From the NCBI GenBank assembly GCA_964581115.1, contig CAZOMY010000034.1:1-32556 (forward strand): a DNA stretch of 32,556 nucleotides, written 5' to 3'. A program made the position numbers and the translations under genes. The notes under the pieces are model-generated. The model was not told the origin of the DNA, ran no database searches, and saw only the letters and a program-made list of their open reading frames with translations. The DNA comes from 2-02-FULL-55-14 sp964581115. GTDB taxonomy: Bacteria; Bacteroidota; Ignavibacteria; UBA10030. This document shows positions 1-7,576 of the stretch, one piece after another (position 1 is the first letter of the stretch; each line of letters starts with the position of its first letter).

Positions 1-128
1 GCTGAGATGAAAGAAGCGTTACACAGAGATCCACAGAGGAAAAGAGAAGTTCCACAGAGGAAGAGATCTATCACTCTGTGGAACTCTGTGTCACATGTTT
101 CCCCTAAGAACTCAACCCCTGACTGAAT
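1..128. repeat. Leader gap with CACAGAG-word repeats and a 12-bp inverted repeat
   Basis: The stretch before the first gene has no ORF of its own. It repeats the word TCCACAGAGG (30-39 and 51-60, each preceded by related purine-rich sequence). It contains a perfect 12-bp inverted repeat, AGTTCCACAGAG at 48-59 against CTCTGTGGAACT at 74-85, with a 14-nt loop. No T-run follows, so a terminator role for a gene to the left is uncertain. I see no clear promoter for the glycosidase that starts at 129. Confidence 0.5.
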
Positions 129-2681
129 ATGACGTGGCGAAATATTGTACTGTCGGCGGTCACCGCATCTCTCGCATCCGCCCAGCCGAACCTCCACTCA
201 TTCAAGATCGAGTCGAACGATCTGCTTCTCTCGCGGCCGGCGCAAGCGGGTACGTATTTTGACAAGGTCGGACGGAAGTTCGCCATCCTCGGGACCGAGA
301 GCGGGACATTCGAGGCCTGGGCGTATCCGCTCAAACTCGTCCGAAATGCCGAACTGAGCTTTTTCCTCGGTACCTCGACGGAACCGGTTCTGGCCAAGGA
401 GATTGTCCGCACCATCGAAGTCTCGCCCGAATTGACAACGCTGACCTACACGTATCAATCTTTCACCCTTCAGGTTCATTACCTGACGGCCATTGACCAG
501 CCGGGAGCGTATCTCCTGCTTGACCTTCGTTCGACCGAGCCAATGACGATCGTCTGTTCGTTCATCCCCGTCTTGCAGCCCATGTGGCCGGCAGGACTCG
601 GTGGACAGTCGGCGCGATGGCTGGATGACCTGAAAGCATACCAGATCAGCGAGCCGACGCGTCGGAACACTGCCTACATCGGGTCGCCGATGGGTAGCGG
701 CATGTCATACACACCGGCTCACATGCTCTCGGACCGTCCGAGCCAGTTCAAGATCGTCGTCGACAAGCCCGAGGCCGTTCGCGGTAAGTTCATTCCGATC
801 GTCATCGCCGGTGGCCGCGGTTCCCGCGATTCCCTTCGAACCATCTACCAAAAACTTGCCGCAGAACCGGAGGTCCACTACCGGAGCGCTCTACAGCATT
901 ACCGGAACCTGCGGTCCTCCACCATCCGCATCGCCACACCCAATCCCGAGATCAACCTGGCCTACGAATGGGCCAAGGTGGCCTACGACAATCTCTTTGT
1001 GCAGAACCCCGACCTCGGTCTCGGCATGGTGGCGGGCCTGGGACTCTCGGGCACGAGCGGGCGTCCGGGCTTCGGCTGGTTCTTCGGCGGTGATGCGTAC
1101 ATCAACTCCTTCTCGCTCAACTCGTACGGCGCTTCGAACGCATCCCGCGATGCGCTCCTCTTCACCCACCAATGGCAGCGCGAAGACGGCAAGATGGCCC
1201 ACGAGCTGACGCAGGCGGCCGCGTATGTCGATTGGTGGAAGGACTATCCGTACGGATACATTCATGGCGACACGTCGCCCTTCTACGTGTGCGCTGTGTG
1301 GGACTACTTTCGCCACACTGCCGATTCAGGGTTCGTGCGCAAGCATTGGAGCGTGATCCGCAAAGCGTACGATTGGTCGCTCGCCACCGACGCGGACGGC
1401 GACGGATTGATGGACAACAAGAAGGCGGGTCTCGGAGCGCTGGAGTATGGTCCGCTGACCGATATCCAGTCGGACGTCTACACCGGCGCCGTGTGGGTGC
1501 GCGCATCGGCGGTGATGCCCTCGCTCGCACGGGTCGTCGGCGACACGGTCTTCGCGCAGACGGTGGAGGCCTACGGCGTCAACGCTGCCAAGTCCTTCGA
1601 CCGCCGATTCTGGGATGAACGGAACCAGCAATATGCCTACGCTTTCACACCCCGCGGCCAGCAGGTCGATATTGTCTCGCCGTGGAATGCGGTCGGGTTG
1701 ATGTGGGAATTAGGCGACCCTGCGCGCAGCGTCAAGTCGCTCCTGAAACTCAACTCCGCAGAGCTCTCCACAGATTGGGGCATTCGCAGCATCTCGAACA
1801 AGAGCAAGTACTACGAACCGCTCAACTACAACTACGGCGCGGTGTGGCCATTCCTCTCGTCGTGGGTGGCGACCGCCCAGTTCAAGCATCATCTGTTGCT
1901 GCAGGGTTACGCGACTCTTATGGCCTCGGTACGGCACACATTCGACAACGGCCTGGGCGTGATCACCGAGGTCTTTTCGGGCTCGCAGAACATCTGGCCG
2001 CAGGAAGCGGTGGCCCACCAAGGTTTCAGCACGGCCAGCGTCGTCCTTCCGCTGATGCGCGGGCTCGCGGGACTCGAGGTCGATGCGCCTCGCCGAACGG
2101 TGCAGTTCTCTCCCCATCTCCCAGCCGATTGGGACCGGCTGGTCCTTCAGAACATCAACTTGGCCGGCAGTTCAGTATCATTCGAGTACAGTCGCAATCG
2201 CACGAAGGCGACGCTGAAGGTTCGGTCGGTAGGATCAGAGCCGGTGCAGGTCGTGTTCGCTCCGGCATTCGGCATCGGGACGGGTATCGGCAAGGCCCGC
2301 ATCGACGGTCGGGAAACGACGTATCGACTGATCGTCTCATCGCAGACCGTCCAACCGCTCATTGAATTCCTCGTCGGAGGCGAAACGACGCTGGAGGTCG
2401 AGTTGCTGCCCACCGTGGAATTACTGCCGCCCCCCGTCCTGACAAAGACGGGCGCACCAAACCGTTCACTCAAGATCCTGGCGACGAATTTCAAGGACAA
2501 ACAACTGAAGGTTAATGTCGAGGGCCTGGCGGGCGAATCGTACGAGCTGATGATCGTGAACGACGATCTCCTGCAGTCGGTGAGCGGATGCCGTCGGGAG
2601 GGTCGAAAACTGTTCCTGACGATGCCCGAAGGACCGGCGGATGAGTTCGTGCGGGCGGAGTTTATGTTGACGGTCCGATGA
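129..2681 (+). CDS. Secreted six-hairpin glycosidase (amylo-1,6-glucosidase/GH15-like)
   Basis: Predicted exported alpha-glycosidase of the (alpha/alpha)6-barrel superfamily. Residues 1-18 form a short signal peptide ending ASA/Q. A beta-rich N-terminal domain runs to about residue 260, and the helical barrel covers about 270-680. Motifs include GRPGFGWFFGGDAY near 311 (substrate pocket), DADGDGLMDN near 420, the following LEYGPL whose Glu is a candidate general acid, and YGAVWPF near 568. A beta-sandwich tail ends the protein. The barrel resembles that of the 1112-aa gene at 7577-10915 (matching W-F/Y-FG-DA, D-DGDG-N and VWP blocks), so the two are paralogues. The exact substrate (glycogen-like, trehalose-like or another alpha-glucoside) cannot be read from sequence. 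ATG at 129 is preferred because it gives the signal peptide. The four-helix-bundle gene follows 83 bp downstream. Confidence 0.85.
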   Translation: MTWRNIVLSAVTASLASAQPNLHSFKIESNDLLLSRPAQAGTYFDKVGRKFAILGTESGTFEAWAYPLKLVRNAELSFFLGTSTEPVLAKEIVRTIEVSPELTTLTYTYQSFTLQVHYLTAIDQPGAYLLLDLRSTEPMTIVCSFIPVLQPMWPAGLGGQSARWLDDLKAYQISEPTRRNTAYIGSPMGSGMSYTPAHMLSDRPSQFKIVVDKPEAVRGKFIPIVIAGGRGSRDSLRTIYQKLAAEPEVHYRSALQHYRNLRSSTIRIATPNPEINLAYEWAKVAYDNLFVQNPDLGLGMVAGLGLSGTSGRPGFGWFFGGDAYINSFSLNSYGASNASRDALLFTHQWQREDGKMAHELTQAAAYVDWWKDYPYGYIHGDTSPFYVCAVWDYFRHTADSGFVRKHWSVIRKAYDWSLATDADGDGLMDNKKAGLGALEYGPLTDIQSDVYTGAVWVRASAVMPSLARVVGDTVFAQTVEAYGVNAAKSFDRRFWDERNQQYAYAFTPRGQQVDIVSPWNAVGLMWELGDPARSVKSLLKLNSAELSTDWGIRSISNKSKYYEPLNYNYGAVWPFLSSWVATAQFKHHLLLQGYATLMASVRHTFDNGLGVITEVFSGSQNIWPQEAVAHQGFSTASVVLPLMRGLAGLEVDAPRRTVQFSPHLPADWDRLVLQNINLAGSSVSFEYSRNRTKATLKVRSVGSEPVQVVFAPAFGIGTGIGKARIDGRETTYRLIVSSQTVQPLIEFLVGGETTLEVELLPTVELLPPPVLTKTGAPNRSLKILATNFKDKQLKVNVEGLAGESYELMIVNDDLLQSVSGCRREGRKLFLTMPEGPADEFVRAEFMLTVR

Positions 2682-2751
2682 GGACCAGTCAAAGATTCGA
2701 AGTGATAAATGAAAGATACGGCGTCGCGTAATCTCGATTCGGATTTTCACT

Positions 2752-2764
2752 GGAGGGGGGGGGT
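2752..2764 (+). promoter_or_regulatory. Poly-G (G9) ribosome-binding site of the intact four-helix-bundle gene
   Basis: GGAG is followed by an uninterrupted run of nine G (2755-2763) and a T directly before the ATG at 2765. GGAGG is an ideal Shine-Dalgarno core about 8 nt from the start. Because the run lies between core and start, any change in its length would change the spacing. The two degraded copies at 5525 and 5678 carry G8 and G6 runs at the equivalent place. Confidence 0.6.
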
Positions 2765-3139
2765 ATGGACAATGCATTCAGGGCGCGGTTGTACGCATTC
2801 ACGCTTCGGTTGATCGCGTACGTCAGATCGTTGCCTTCGGATTTCGTCAGCCACAGAATGGGAGATCAGCTGATCAGGAGCGGAACGAGCATCATCGCCA
2901 ACATGACAGAAGGCGGATCGGCCGCAAGCCGACGAGACTACGCCAACTATACCAATCACGCGCTCAAATCAGCCAACGAGACCCATCTGTGGCTGTCCCT
3001 CCTTCAGGATTCAGGGCTGAGAACCGCGGAATCAGAGTGGCTTACCCGCGAAGTTTCTGAGATTTCACGCATCTTGGCAGCAACTCTCATTACGCTTCGA
3101 CGGTCGTTGCGAGATCGCCCAAAGCGGACAGGATCCTGA
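2765..3139 (+). CDS. Four-helix bundle protein (23S rRNA intervening-sequence family)
   Basis: A 124-residue, all-helical protein of the four-helix-bundle family, first known from ORFs inside 23S rRNA intervening sequences but often free-standing in Bacteroidota. Family hallmarks are visible: FTLRLIAYVRSLPSD near the N-terminus, the block QLIRSGTSIIANMTEG near 38-53, the Arg-Arg-Asp-Tyr helix start, and NHALKSANETHLWLSLL near 65-81. Members form pentamer-like rings with a basic face. The cellular role is not established. It is the only intact copy of three here; the others (5525-5641 and 5678-6028) are degraded. It lies between two glycosidase genes, with 27 bp to the next start, so co-transcription is likely. 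Confidence 0.85.
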   Translation: MDNAFRARLYAFTLRLIAYVRSLPSDFVSHRMGDQLIRSGTSIIANMTEGGSAASRRDYANYTNHALKSANETHLWLSLLQDSGLRTAESEWLTREVSEISRILAATLITLRRSLRDRPKRTGS

Positions 3140-3166
3140 CAGCGCAGTATCTATCCTTTTTGACTT

Positions 3167-5407
3167 ATGCCTTCTCACTTCTCTCCCCTTTCCCTCCTCA
3201 CCCGCCCCGACAAGTGGTATCTCGGCGGCGGGAACAGATTGCTTTACGCACCCCCCTTCCCGCTCCACCGCTCCGCGCCGGGATTGTGGGACACGGCTCA
3301 TTATTACAACTACCCTCTCCAACCGCTCTTCTCGTACGCCTTACTCTCTGAGGATGGACACGAGGTCGAGCTCACGCACGCCTCATCGGCGTGGCGGCCA
3401 GATGGTTGGACCCGCCGCTTCCGGTCTGCAAAGCATTCGCTGGACGTGACCGAGGTCAGTGCTCTCCTGCCGTTCGACGTCATCGTCTCCCAGTTGACCA
3501 TTCATAATCGGTCTTCGCGTCGGCGGCGATATCGGGTCGTCGCTTTCACTGCTCGCGAGCATCGGCTGGGCGGCACAAGCCGGGTTCACGAGCCGGCAAC
3601 AACGGAAGATGCAGTAACATGGACGCAGGTCGTGCATCCCGACAAGCGGCCGGAGTTGGCCATCGGCTGTGCCCTCGGGCTCGACGGAGCCGGACTTTCC
3701 ATTGAAGGACTTCTGAGCGAAGGTTCGGCCGCATTGCCTCTGTGGTCGCACGCGCCGTTCGCTGAGACAGCGAGACGACGGTGCATCTCGGGCGGCATCA
3801 GCATGGAGGGCGTAACGCCCGACGGAATCCTCTGGATCGCGCAGGAGCGGTCGCTGACAGTCAAGCCCAGAGGGCGATCTCACGTACACATCGGGTTTGC
3901 GGCCTCTTCGTCTGTTGAAGCGGCACGAGAAGCACTCCACAAGGGGCTGAAGCGCAAGAATCCGTTGGCCCTTTCAACATCGGCATGGAATGACTTCTTC
4001 GCATCGGTTCCCCAGTTTCGGTGCTCCGACCCGTATTTGATGACTGCGTATTGGTACCGGTGGTACGGCCTCCGCCTCAACACCATCTACGGCGGCGAGG
4101 GTAATTACGAGTATCCTGTCGTCTGCGAGGGGATCGGGTATTTTCGAGCGCCGATTTCGTACAGTGCTCCCTGCCACATGCTTGACAACCGGTGGATGCA
4201 CGACCCGGACTTGGCTCGCGGGAGTCTGAGGACATTCATTGCCAACCAGCGTGCTGACGGGGGGTTCCGCGGATACATCGACCTCAGCCACTACCGCCAG
4301 GAAATGTTCTACCATGCGAATTGGGGGCGCGCAGTGATGGCCCTGGATTCCGTTCATCCTTCCGACGAATTCCTCTCGGAGGCGTATGCCGGACTGAAGC
4401 GCTACGCTGGGTACTTTGATAGGAAGCGGGACGAAGAGGTCAGCGGTCTCTACGACATCGACAACCACTACGAGACCGGCCAGGAGTACATGCACCGCTA
4501 CACGGCTGTGGACCCGAACGCCGACCGTGACAACTGGGGGGAGGTCTTTCGGTTGAAGGGAGTCGACGTGACAGTATATGTGTACAAGCTGAAGCGCGCA
4601 CTTGCGGTCATGGCGCGCCGGTTGGGAAAGGACGATGAGGCAGAACTGTGGGACATGGAAGCGGACCGAACCCGCGAAGCCGTTCGTGCGACAATGTGGG
4701 ACCCCGATCAGGAGATGTTCTTCGATGTCGATCCGAAGACCGGGATGCGGACGGGCGTGAAAGCGGCAACCTGTTTCTATCCTTACTTCACCGATATCGT
4801 TGCGAAGGAGCATCTCCCCGGACTCAAGCGCCACCTGCTGTCGCCGAAGGAATTCTGGACCCCGTGGCCTGTTCCCTCGACGAGCGCCGACGACCCGACC
4901 TTTTCCGCCGAGCCCGTGTGGAAGGGAAAGCGGATGAACTGTCCTTGGAACGGACGCGTGTGGCCGATGACAAACAGCCATATTATGGAAGCGCTGGCGA
5001 CGTCGGCCCGGCGTTTCAACGACCGGCGGCTCGAGAAAGCGGCTTCCGACTTTCTGGCGAAGTTCATCCGAATGCTCTTTTTCGACCAAGATCCGAAGCG
5101 ACCGAACTGCTTCGAGCATTACCATCCGTTCACAGGTCAGCCCAGCGCCTATCGTGGTGTGGACGACTACATGCACTCGTGGGTGAACGACCTGATCGTT
5201 CAGCATGTGATGGGCATCCAAGCCGAGCCGGGGGTGGTTCATGTGCAGCCTCTGTCGATGGGTGTTGCCGAAGCGCGGATCAGGGACATCAAGATCCAAG
5301 GCAGCACCTTTGATGTGGTTGTGCGGGGCCGGCAGTTCACGGTGTGGATGGACCGTCAGCTCGTCGGCACACAGCCTCTCGGGAAGACAATTGAGATACA
5401 ACTGTGA
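3167..5407 (+). CDS. Cytoplasmic six-hairpin glycosidase (trehalase/GH63-like superfamily)
   Basis: A 746-residue glycosidase-like protein without a signal peptide. A beta-sandwich N-terminal domain (about 1-270, opening RPDKWYLGGGNRLLY) precedes an (alpha/alpha)6 barrel (about 280-690) and a short beta tail. Recognisable blocks are EYPVVCEGIGYFRAP near 314, DIDNHYETGQEYMHRY near 430, a region rich in acidic and aromatic residues, and CPWNGRVWPMTNSHIMEAL near 591. The last resembles the W-G-WP-motif of GH37/GH63 and related families. It is more distant from the other two large glycosidases than they are from each other. Inverting catalysis with paired acidic residues is the family rule, but I cannot assign the two residues with confidence. 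Its position between the exported enzyme and the permease suggests intracellular processing of imported sugar; this is inference. Confidence 0.8.
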   Translation: MPSHFSPLSLLTRPDKWYLGGGNRLLYAPPFPLHRSAPGLWDTAHYYNYPLQPLFSYALLSEDGHEVELTHASSAWRPDGWTRRFRSAKHSLDVTEVSALLPFDVIVSQLTIHNRSSRRRRYRVVAFTAREHRLGGTSRVHEPATTEDAVTWTQVVHPDKRPELAIGCALGLDGAGLSIEGLLSEGSAALPLWSHAPFAETARRRCISGGISMEGVTPDGILWIAQERSLTVKPRGRSHVHIGFAASSSVEAAREALHKGLKRKNPLALSTSAWNDFFASVPQFRCSDPYLMTAYWYRWYGLRLNTIYGGEGNYEYPVVCEGIGYFRAPISYSAPCHMLDNRWMHDPDLARGSLRTFIANQRADGGFRGYIDLSHYRQEMFYHANWGRAVMALDSVHPSDEFLSEAYAGLKRYAGYFDRKRDEEVSGLYDIDNHYETGQEYMHRYTAVDPNADRDNWGEVFRLKGVDVTVYVYKLKRALAVMARRLGKDDEAELWDMEADRTREAVRATMWDPDQEMFFDVDPKTGMRTGVKAATCFYPYFTDIVAKEHLPGLKRHLLSPKEFWTPWPVPSTSADDPTFSAEPVWKGKRMNCPWNGRVWPMTNSHIMEALATSARRFNDRRLEKAASDFLAKFIRMLFFDQDPKRPNCFEHYHPFTGQPSAYRGVDDYMHSWVNDLIVQHVMGIQAEPGVVHVQPLSMGVAEARIRDIKIQGSTFDVVVRGRQFTVWMDRQLVGTQPLGKTIEIQL

Positions 5408-5417
5408 GTAGTTGGAT

Positions 5418-5511
5418 ATTCGAAGTAAGAAGTGATAGATACAGATCATTTGGCAACATGTGATGATAGGTAAGAGATTCTAAGTAGGAAGTGGTAGATA
5501 CAGATCGTTTG
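5418..5511 (+). repeat. 35-bp imperfect direct repeat, two units
   Basis: Two 35-bp units at 5418-5452 and 5477-5511 match at 31 of 35 positions. Both carry the core GTAGATACAGATC or GATAGATACAGATC. They are spaced 59 bp start to start in the gap after the 746-aa glycosidase. The second unit runs directly into the G8 tract of the truncated four-helix-bundle copy. A weaker relative (AAGTGATAAATGAAAGATAC, near 2700) precedes the intact copy. Confidence 0.7.
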
Positions 5512-5524
5512 AGGGGGGGGTACC

Positions 5525-5641
5525 GTGGATAGGGTCTTTAGGGATCGTCTGCACAGATTCACACTTCGTCTGATCGCATACACCGAATCGTTGCCGTCGG
5601 ATGTCTTCGGCTGGCGAATCAGCGTGAGATTCGATTTGTGA
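5525..5641 (+). pseudogene. Truncated four-helix bundle protein copy
   Basis: A GTG-initiated 38-codon frame encoding VDRVFRDRLHRFTLRLIAYT and ending ...SVRFDL-stop. It aligns with the first 30 or so residues of the intact protein at 2765-3139 (shared FTLRLIAY, ESLPSD/RSLPSD) and then departs from the family into a short direct repeat that creates the TGA stop. A G8 run (5513-5520) sits just upstream. No remaining helix 2-4 sequence follows in any frame before the next copy begins at 5678, so this is a 5' remnant and not a simple frameshift. Confidence 0.7.
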
Positions 5642-5649
5642 GATTCGAT
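5624..5649 (+). repeat. 12-bp tandem direct repeat at a gene breakpoint
   Basis: GTGAGATTCGAT occurs at 5624-5635 and again at 5638-5649, separated by 2 bp. The second unit contains the TGA that closes the truncated four-helix-bundle frame. The repeat marks the breakpoint at which the copy stops resembling its family. Confidence 0.75.
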
Positions 5650-5677
5650 GTGTGATAGACAGCTCTGAGGGGGGCAG

Positions 5678-6028
5678 ATGCATCAGCAATTCCGTGAACG
5701 CGTCTACCAGTTCACCCTTCGACTCATTCGTTTCGTTGATGAACTGCCGAAGGACCGGATCACGATGAGAATGGCGGAACAACTCATCCGATCGGGCACC
5801 AGCATCATCGCGAACCTCACTGAAGGCCAGGCGGGGAGCAGTCGAAAGGACTTCACGAACTAGCTCAATCACGCGCTGAAATCGGCTCGCGAGAGCACGC
5901 TTTGGATCTCCTTGTTGCGCGACTCTGGAAGAGTCTCAGGTCCGGACGTTGACTGGCTGCTGACGGAACTGGATCAGTACTGCAGAATTCTGACCTCCAG
6001 TCTGAGAACACTTCGCAGCAACCGATGA
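5678..6028 (+). pseudogene. Four-helix bundle protein copy with an in-frame amber codon
   Basis: A full-length family member of 116 codons is present except for an in-frame TAG at 5861-5863 (codon 62). Before it: MHQQFRERVYQFTLRLIRF and QLIRSGTSIIANLTEG. After it, in the same frame: LNHALKSARESTLWISLLRD and on to TGA at 6026-6028. In the intact paralogue the equivalent codon is TAT (Tyr, in NYTNHAL), so one T-to-G change accounts for the stop. The rest of the frame shows no further damage, so the lesion looks recent; readthrough cannot be excluded but nothing supports it. A G6 run (5669-5674) precedes the ATG. Confidence 0.8.
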
Positions 6029-6064
6029 CGCGACAGCAATCCCAAGCGCTGTATATCGAATTTC

Positions 6065-6092
6065 CCATATCTCATTTCGCCATATCTCATTT
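6065..6092 (+). repeat. 15-bp-period tandem repeat before the permease start
   Basis: CCATATCTCATTT occurs at 6065-6077 and 6080-6092. A partial third unit (CCCATA) runs up to the permease ATG at 6102. It occupies the place where a ribosome-binding site would be; no convincing Shine-Dalgarno sequence is present. Confidence 0.7.
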
Positions 6093-6101
6093 GCCCATAG
6101 G

Positions 6102-7409
6102 ATGACTTCCTCCCTCCGCCGCTCCCTTTCGCTCTTCGACCTCACGCTGATCGCCATCGGCTCTTCGATCGGTTCCGGCATCTTCCTGACGCCGGCGCTG
6201 ATCGCTCAGTCCTTAGATTCACCCCTCTGGATCCTCGGAATTTGGCTTCTCGGTGGGGTCATGGCTTTGAGCGGCGCGCTGACGTACGCCGAACTGGGAG
6301 CCATGGTCCCACGCGCCGGAGGCCTGTATGCTTTCCTCACCGAGGCCTACGGCGGCAGCATCGGCTTCCTCTACGGCTGGGCCTATTTCCTGGTCGTCAA
6401 TACAGGCGGACTCGGTGCACTCTCGATCGCCTTCTCCACCTATTTCGGCTTCTTCGTGCCGCTGAACGAGACGGGAACGCTAGCCGTCGCCATCGGAGGG
6501 ATCGTTGTCGTCACCGTGATCAACGTACTCGGCGTGAAGGCCGGCGGGATCTTCTCCGACATCTTTACCATTCTGAAGCTGGCCGGGATCGGCGTGCTTG
6601 TCGTGGCAGGGTTTGGCTGGGGATCGGCAGCGACGACGGACTTCTTCTCTTCGCTCACGGTGGGCGAGGGCAGGCTCGCCTCCGCCATGACGCTCGCCGC
6701 CGTAAGCGTCTTGTGGTCGTATGGCGGCTGGCACCACGCGACGTTCACGGCTGCCGAGGCGAAAGATCCGCAGCAGACGCTCCCGCGGGCTCTGATCATT
6801 GGCGCGGCGACCGTTACCGCCGTGTATCTGATCACCAATGTCGCCTATTTCTTCCTCCTCTCCCCCTCCGAGATGGCTGCCTCACCGCGCGTTGCAGCCG
6901 ACGCGCTCGCCCGCGTCATGGGTCCGGTCGGGGGCTCGATCATCGCGCTGACCATCTTTATCTCCACTTTCGGCACGACGGGCATCTACACGCTGACCGC
7001 ACCGCGTATTTACTACGCAATGGCGACCGACGGGGTCTTCTTCCGAAAGGTGGCCGAGGTGCATCCACGGTTCCAGACGCCGATGTACGCCATCCTGCTG
7101 CAATCGGTCTGGGCGATCATCCTGCTCTTGTTCTGGGGGACGTACGAGAAGCTGATCTCGTACGTCGTCTTCACCGACTGGATCTTCTTCGCCCTCGCAG
7201 CCGGAGCCGTGTTCATCCTTCGACGCCGACGGCCGAACGCAGAGCGGCCGTACCGTACGCTGGGGTACCCGTTCACTCCCACCCTCTTCATCCTGCTGGC
7301 CGCACTGTTCGTCGGGTATACGCTCGTCGAGAAACCGCTCGAGTCCGGAGCGGGACTCTTGTTTCTCGCGCTCGGAATACCAGTCTACCGGTTGTGGAAG
7401 CGCACGTAA
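6102..7409 (+). CDS. APC-superfamily amino acid permease
   Basis: A 435-residue integral membrane transporter of the amino acid-polyamine-organocation superfamily, expected to have 12 transmembrane helices. The first helix carries the signature GSSIGSGIFLTPALIAQ (about 19-35), whose broken helix forms the substrate site in characterised members. Further hydrophobic helices are evident, e.g. AVAIGGIVVVTVINVLGVKAGG, and the C-terminus has paired helices FTPTLFILLAALFVGYTLV. The pattern fits L-amino-acid transporter-like exchangers (LAT/YkbA-like), but the substrate cannot be inferred. It sits in a plus-strand series of glycosidase genes. A 167-bp gap to the next gene includes a 10-bp inverted repeat (7450-7459/7499-7508), so it may not share that gene's transcript. 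Confidence 0.88.
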   Translation: MTSSLRRSLSLFDLTLIAIGSSIGSGIFLTPALIAQSLDSPLWILGIWLLGGVMALSGALTYAELGAMVPRAGGLYAFLTEAYGGSIGFLYGWAYFLVVNTGGLGALSIAFSTYFGFFVPLNETGTLAVAIGGIVVVTVINVLGVKAGGIFSDIFTILKLAGIGVLVVAGFGWGSAATTDFFSSLTVGEGRLASAMTLAAVSVLWSYGGWHHATFTAAEAKDPQQTLPRALIIGAATVTAVYLITNVAYFFLLSPSEMAASPRVAADALARVMGPVGGSIIALTIFISTFGTTGIYTLTAPRIYYAMATDGVFFRKVAEVHPRFQTPMYAILLQSVWAIILLLFWGTYEKLISYVVFTDWIFFALAAGAVFILRRRRPNAERPYRTLGYPFTPTLFILLAALFVGYTLVEKPLESGAGLLFLALGIPVYRLWKRT

Positions 7410-7449
7410 ACAGCGCAAGGACACTGATCGACACGAAAGAAGGGATGCT

Positions 7450-7508
7450 CACTGATATCGACATGATGCTTCGATCAGCGACGATCCCATGTTCCCGTGA
7501 TATCAGTG
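7450..7508. repeat. 10-bp inverted repeat in the gap before the 1112-aa glycosidase
   Basis: CACTGATATC at 7450-7459 is perfectly inverted as GATATCAGTG at 7499-7508, with a 39-nt interior containing related words (GATCAG, CGATC). An operator or a weak hairpin is possible. A sequence resembling a -7 element, TACATTG (7541-7547), lies downstream. Confidence 0.45.
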
Positions 7509-7576
7509 TTCCCGCCCTTAGAAACTCAGGGAGATAGCCGTACATTGTCTCCCGACACGGACGACCTTGTTCATCC

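Noticed and set aside
3974..5449. A 491-aa minus-strand ORF
   Set aside because: It lies opposite the 746-aa glycosidase, which has clear family motifs; the antisense frame has none.
5861..5863. Amber codon as pyrrolysine or recoded sense codon
   Set aside because: No supporting element, and TAG serves as an ordinary stop elsewhere in this window (e.g. the metalloprotease and batE).
6242..7537. A 431-aa plus-strand ORF overlapping the permease
   Set aside because: Arg/His-rich shadow frame of a permease with clear transmembrane pattern and signature motif.
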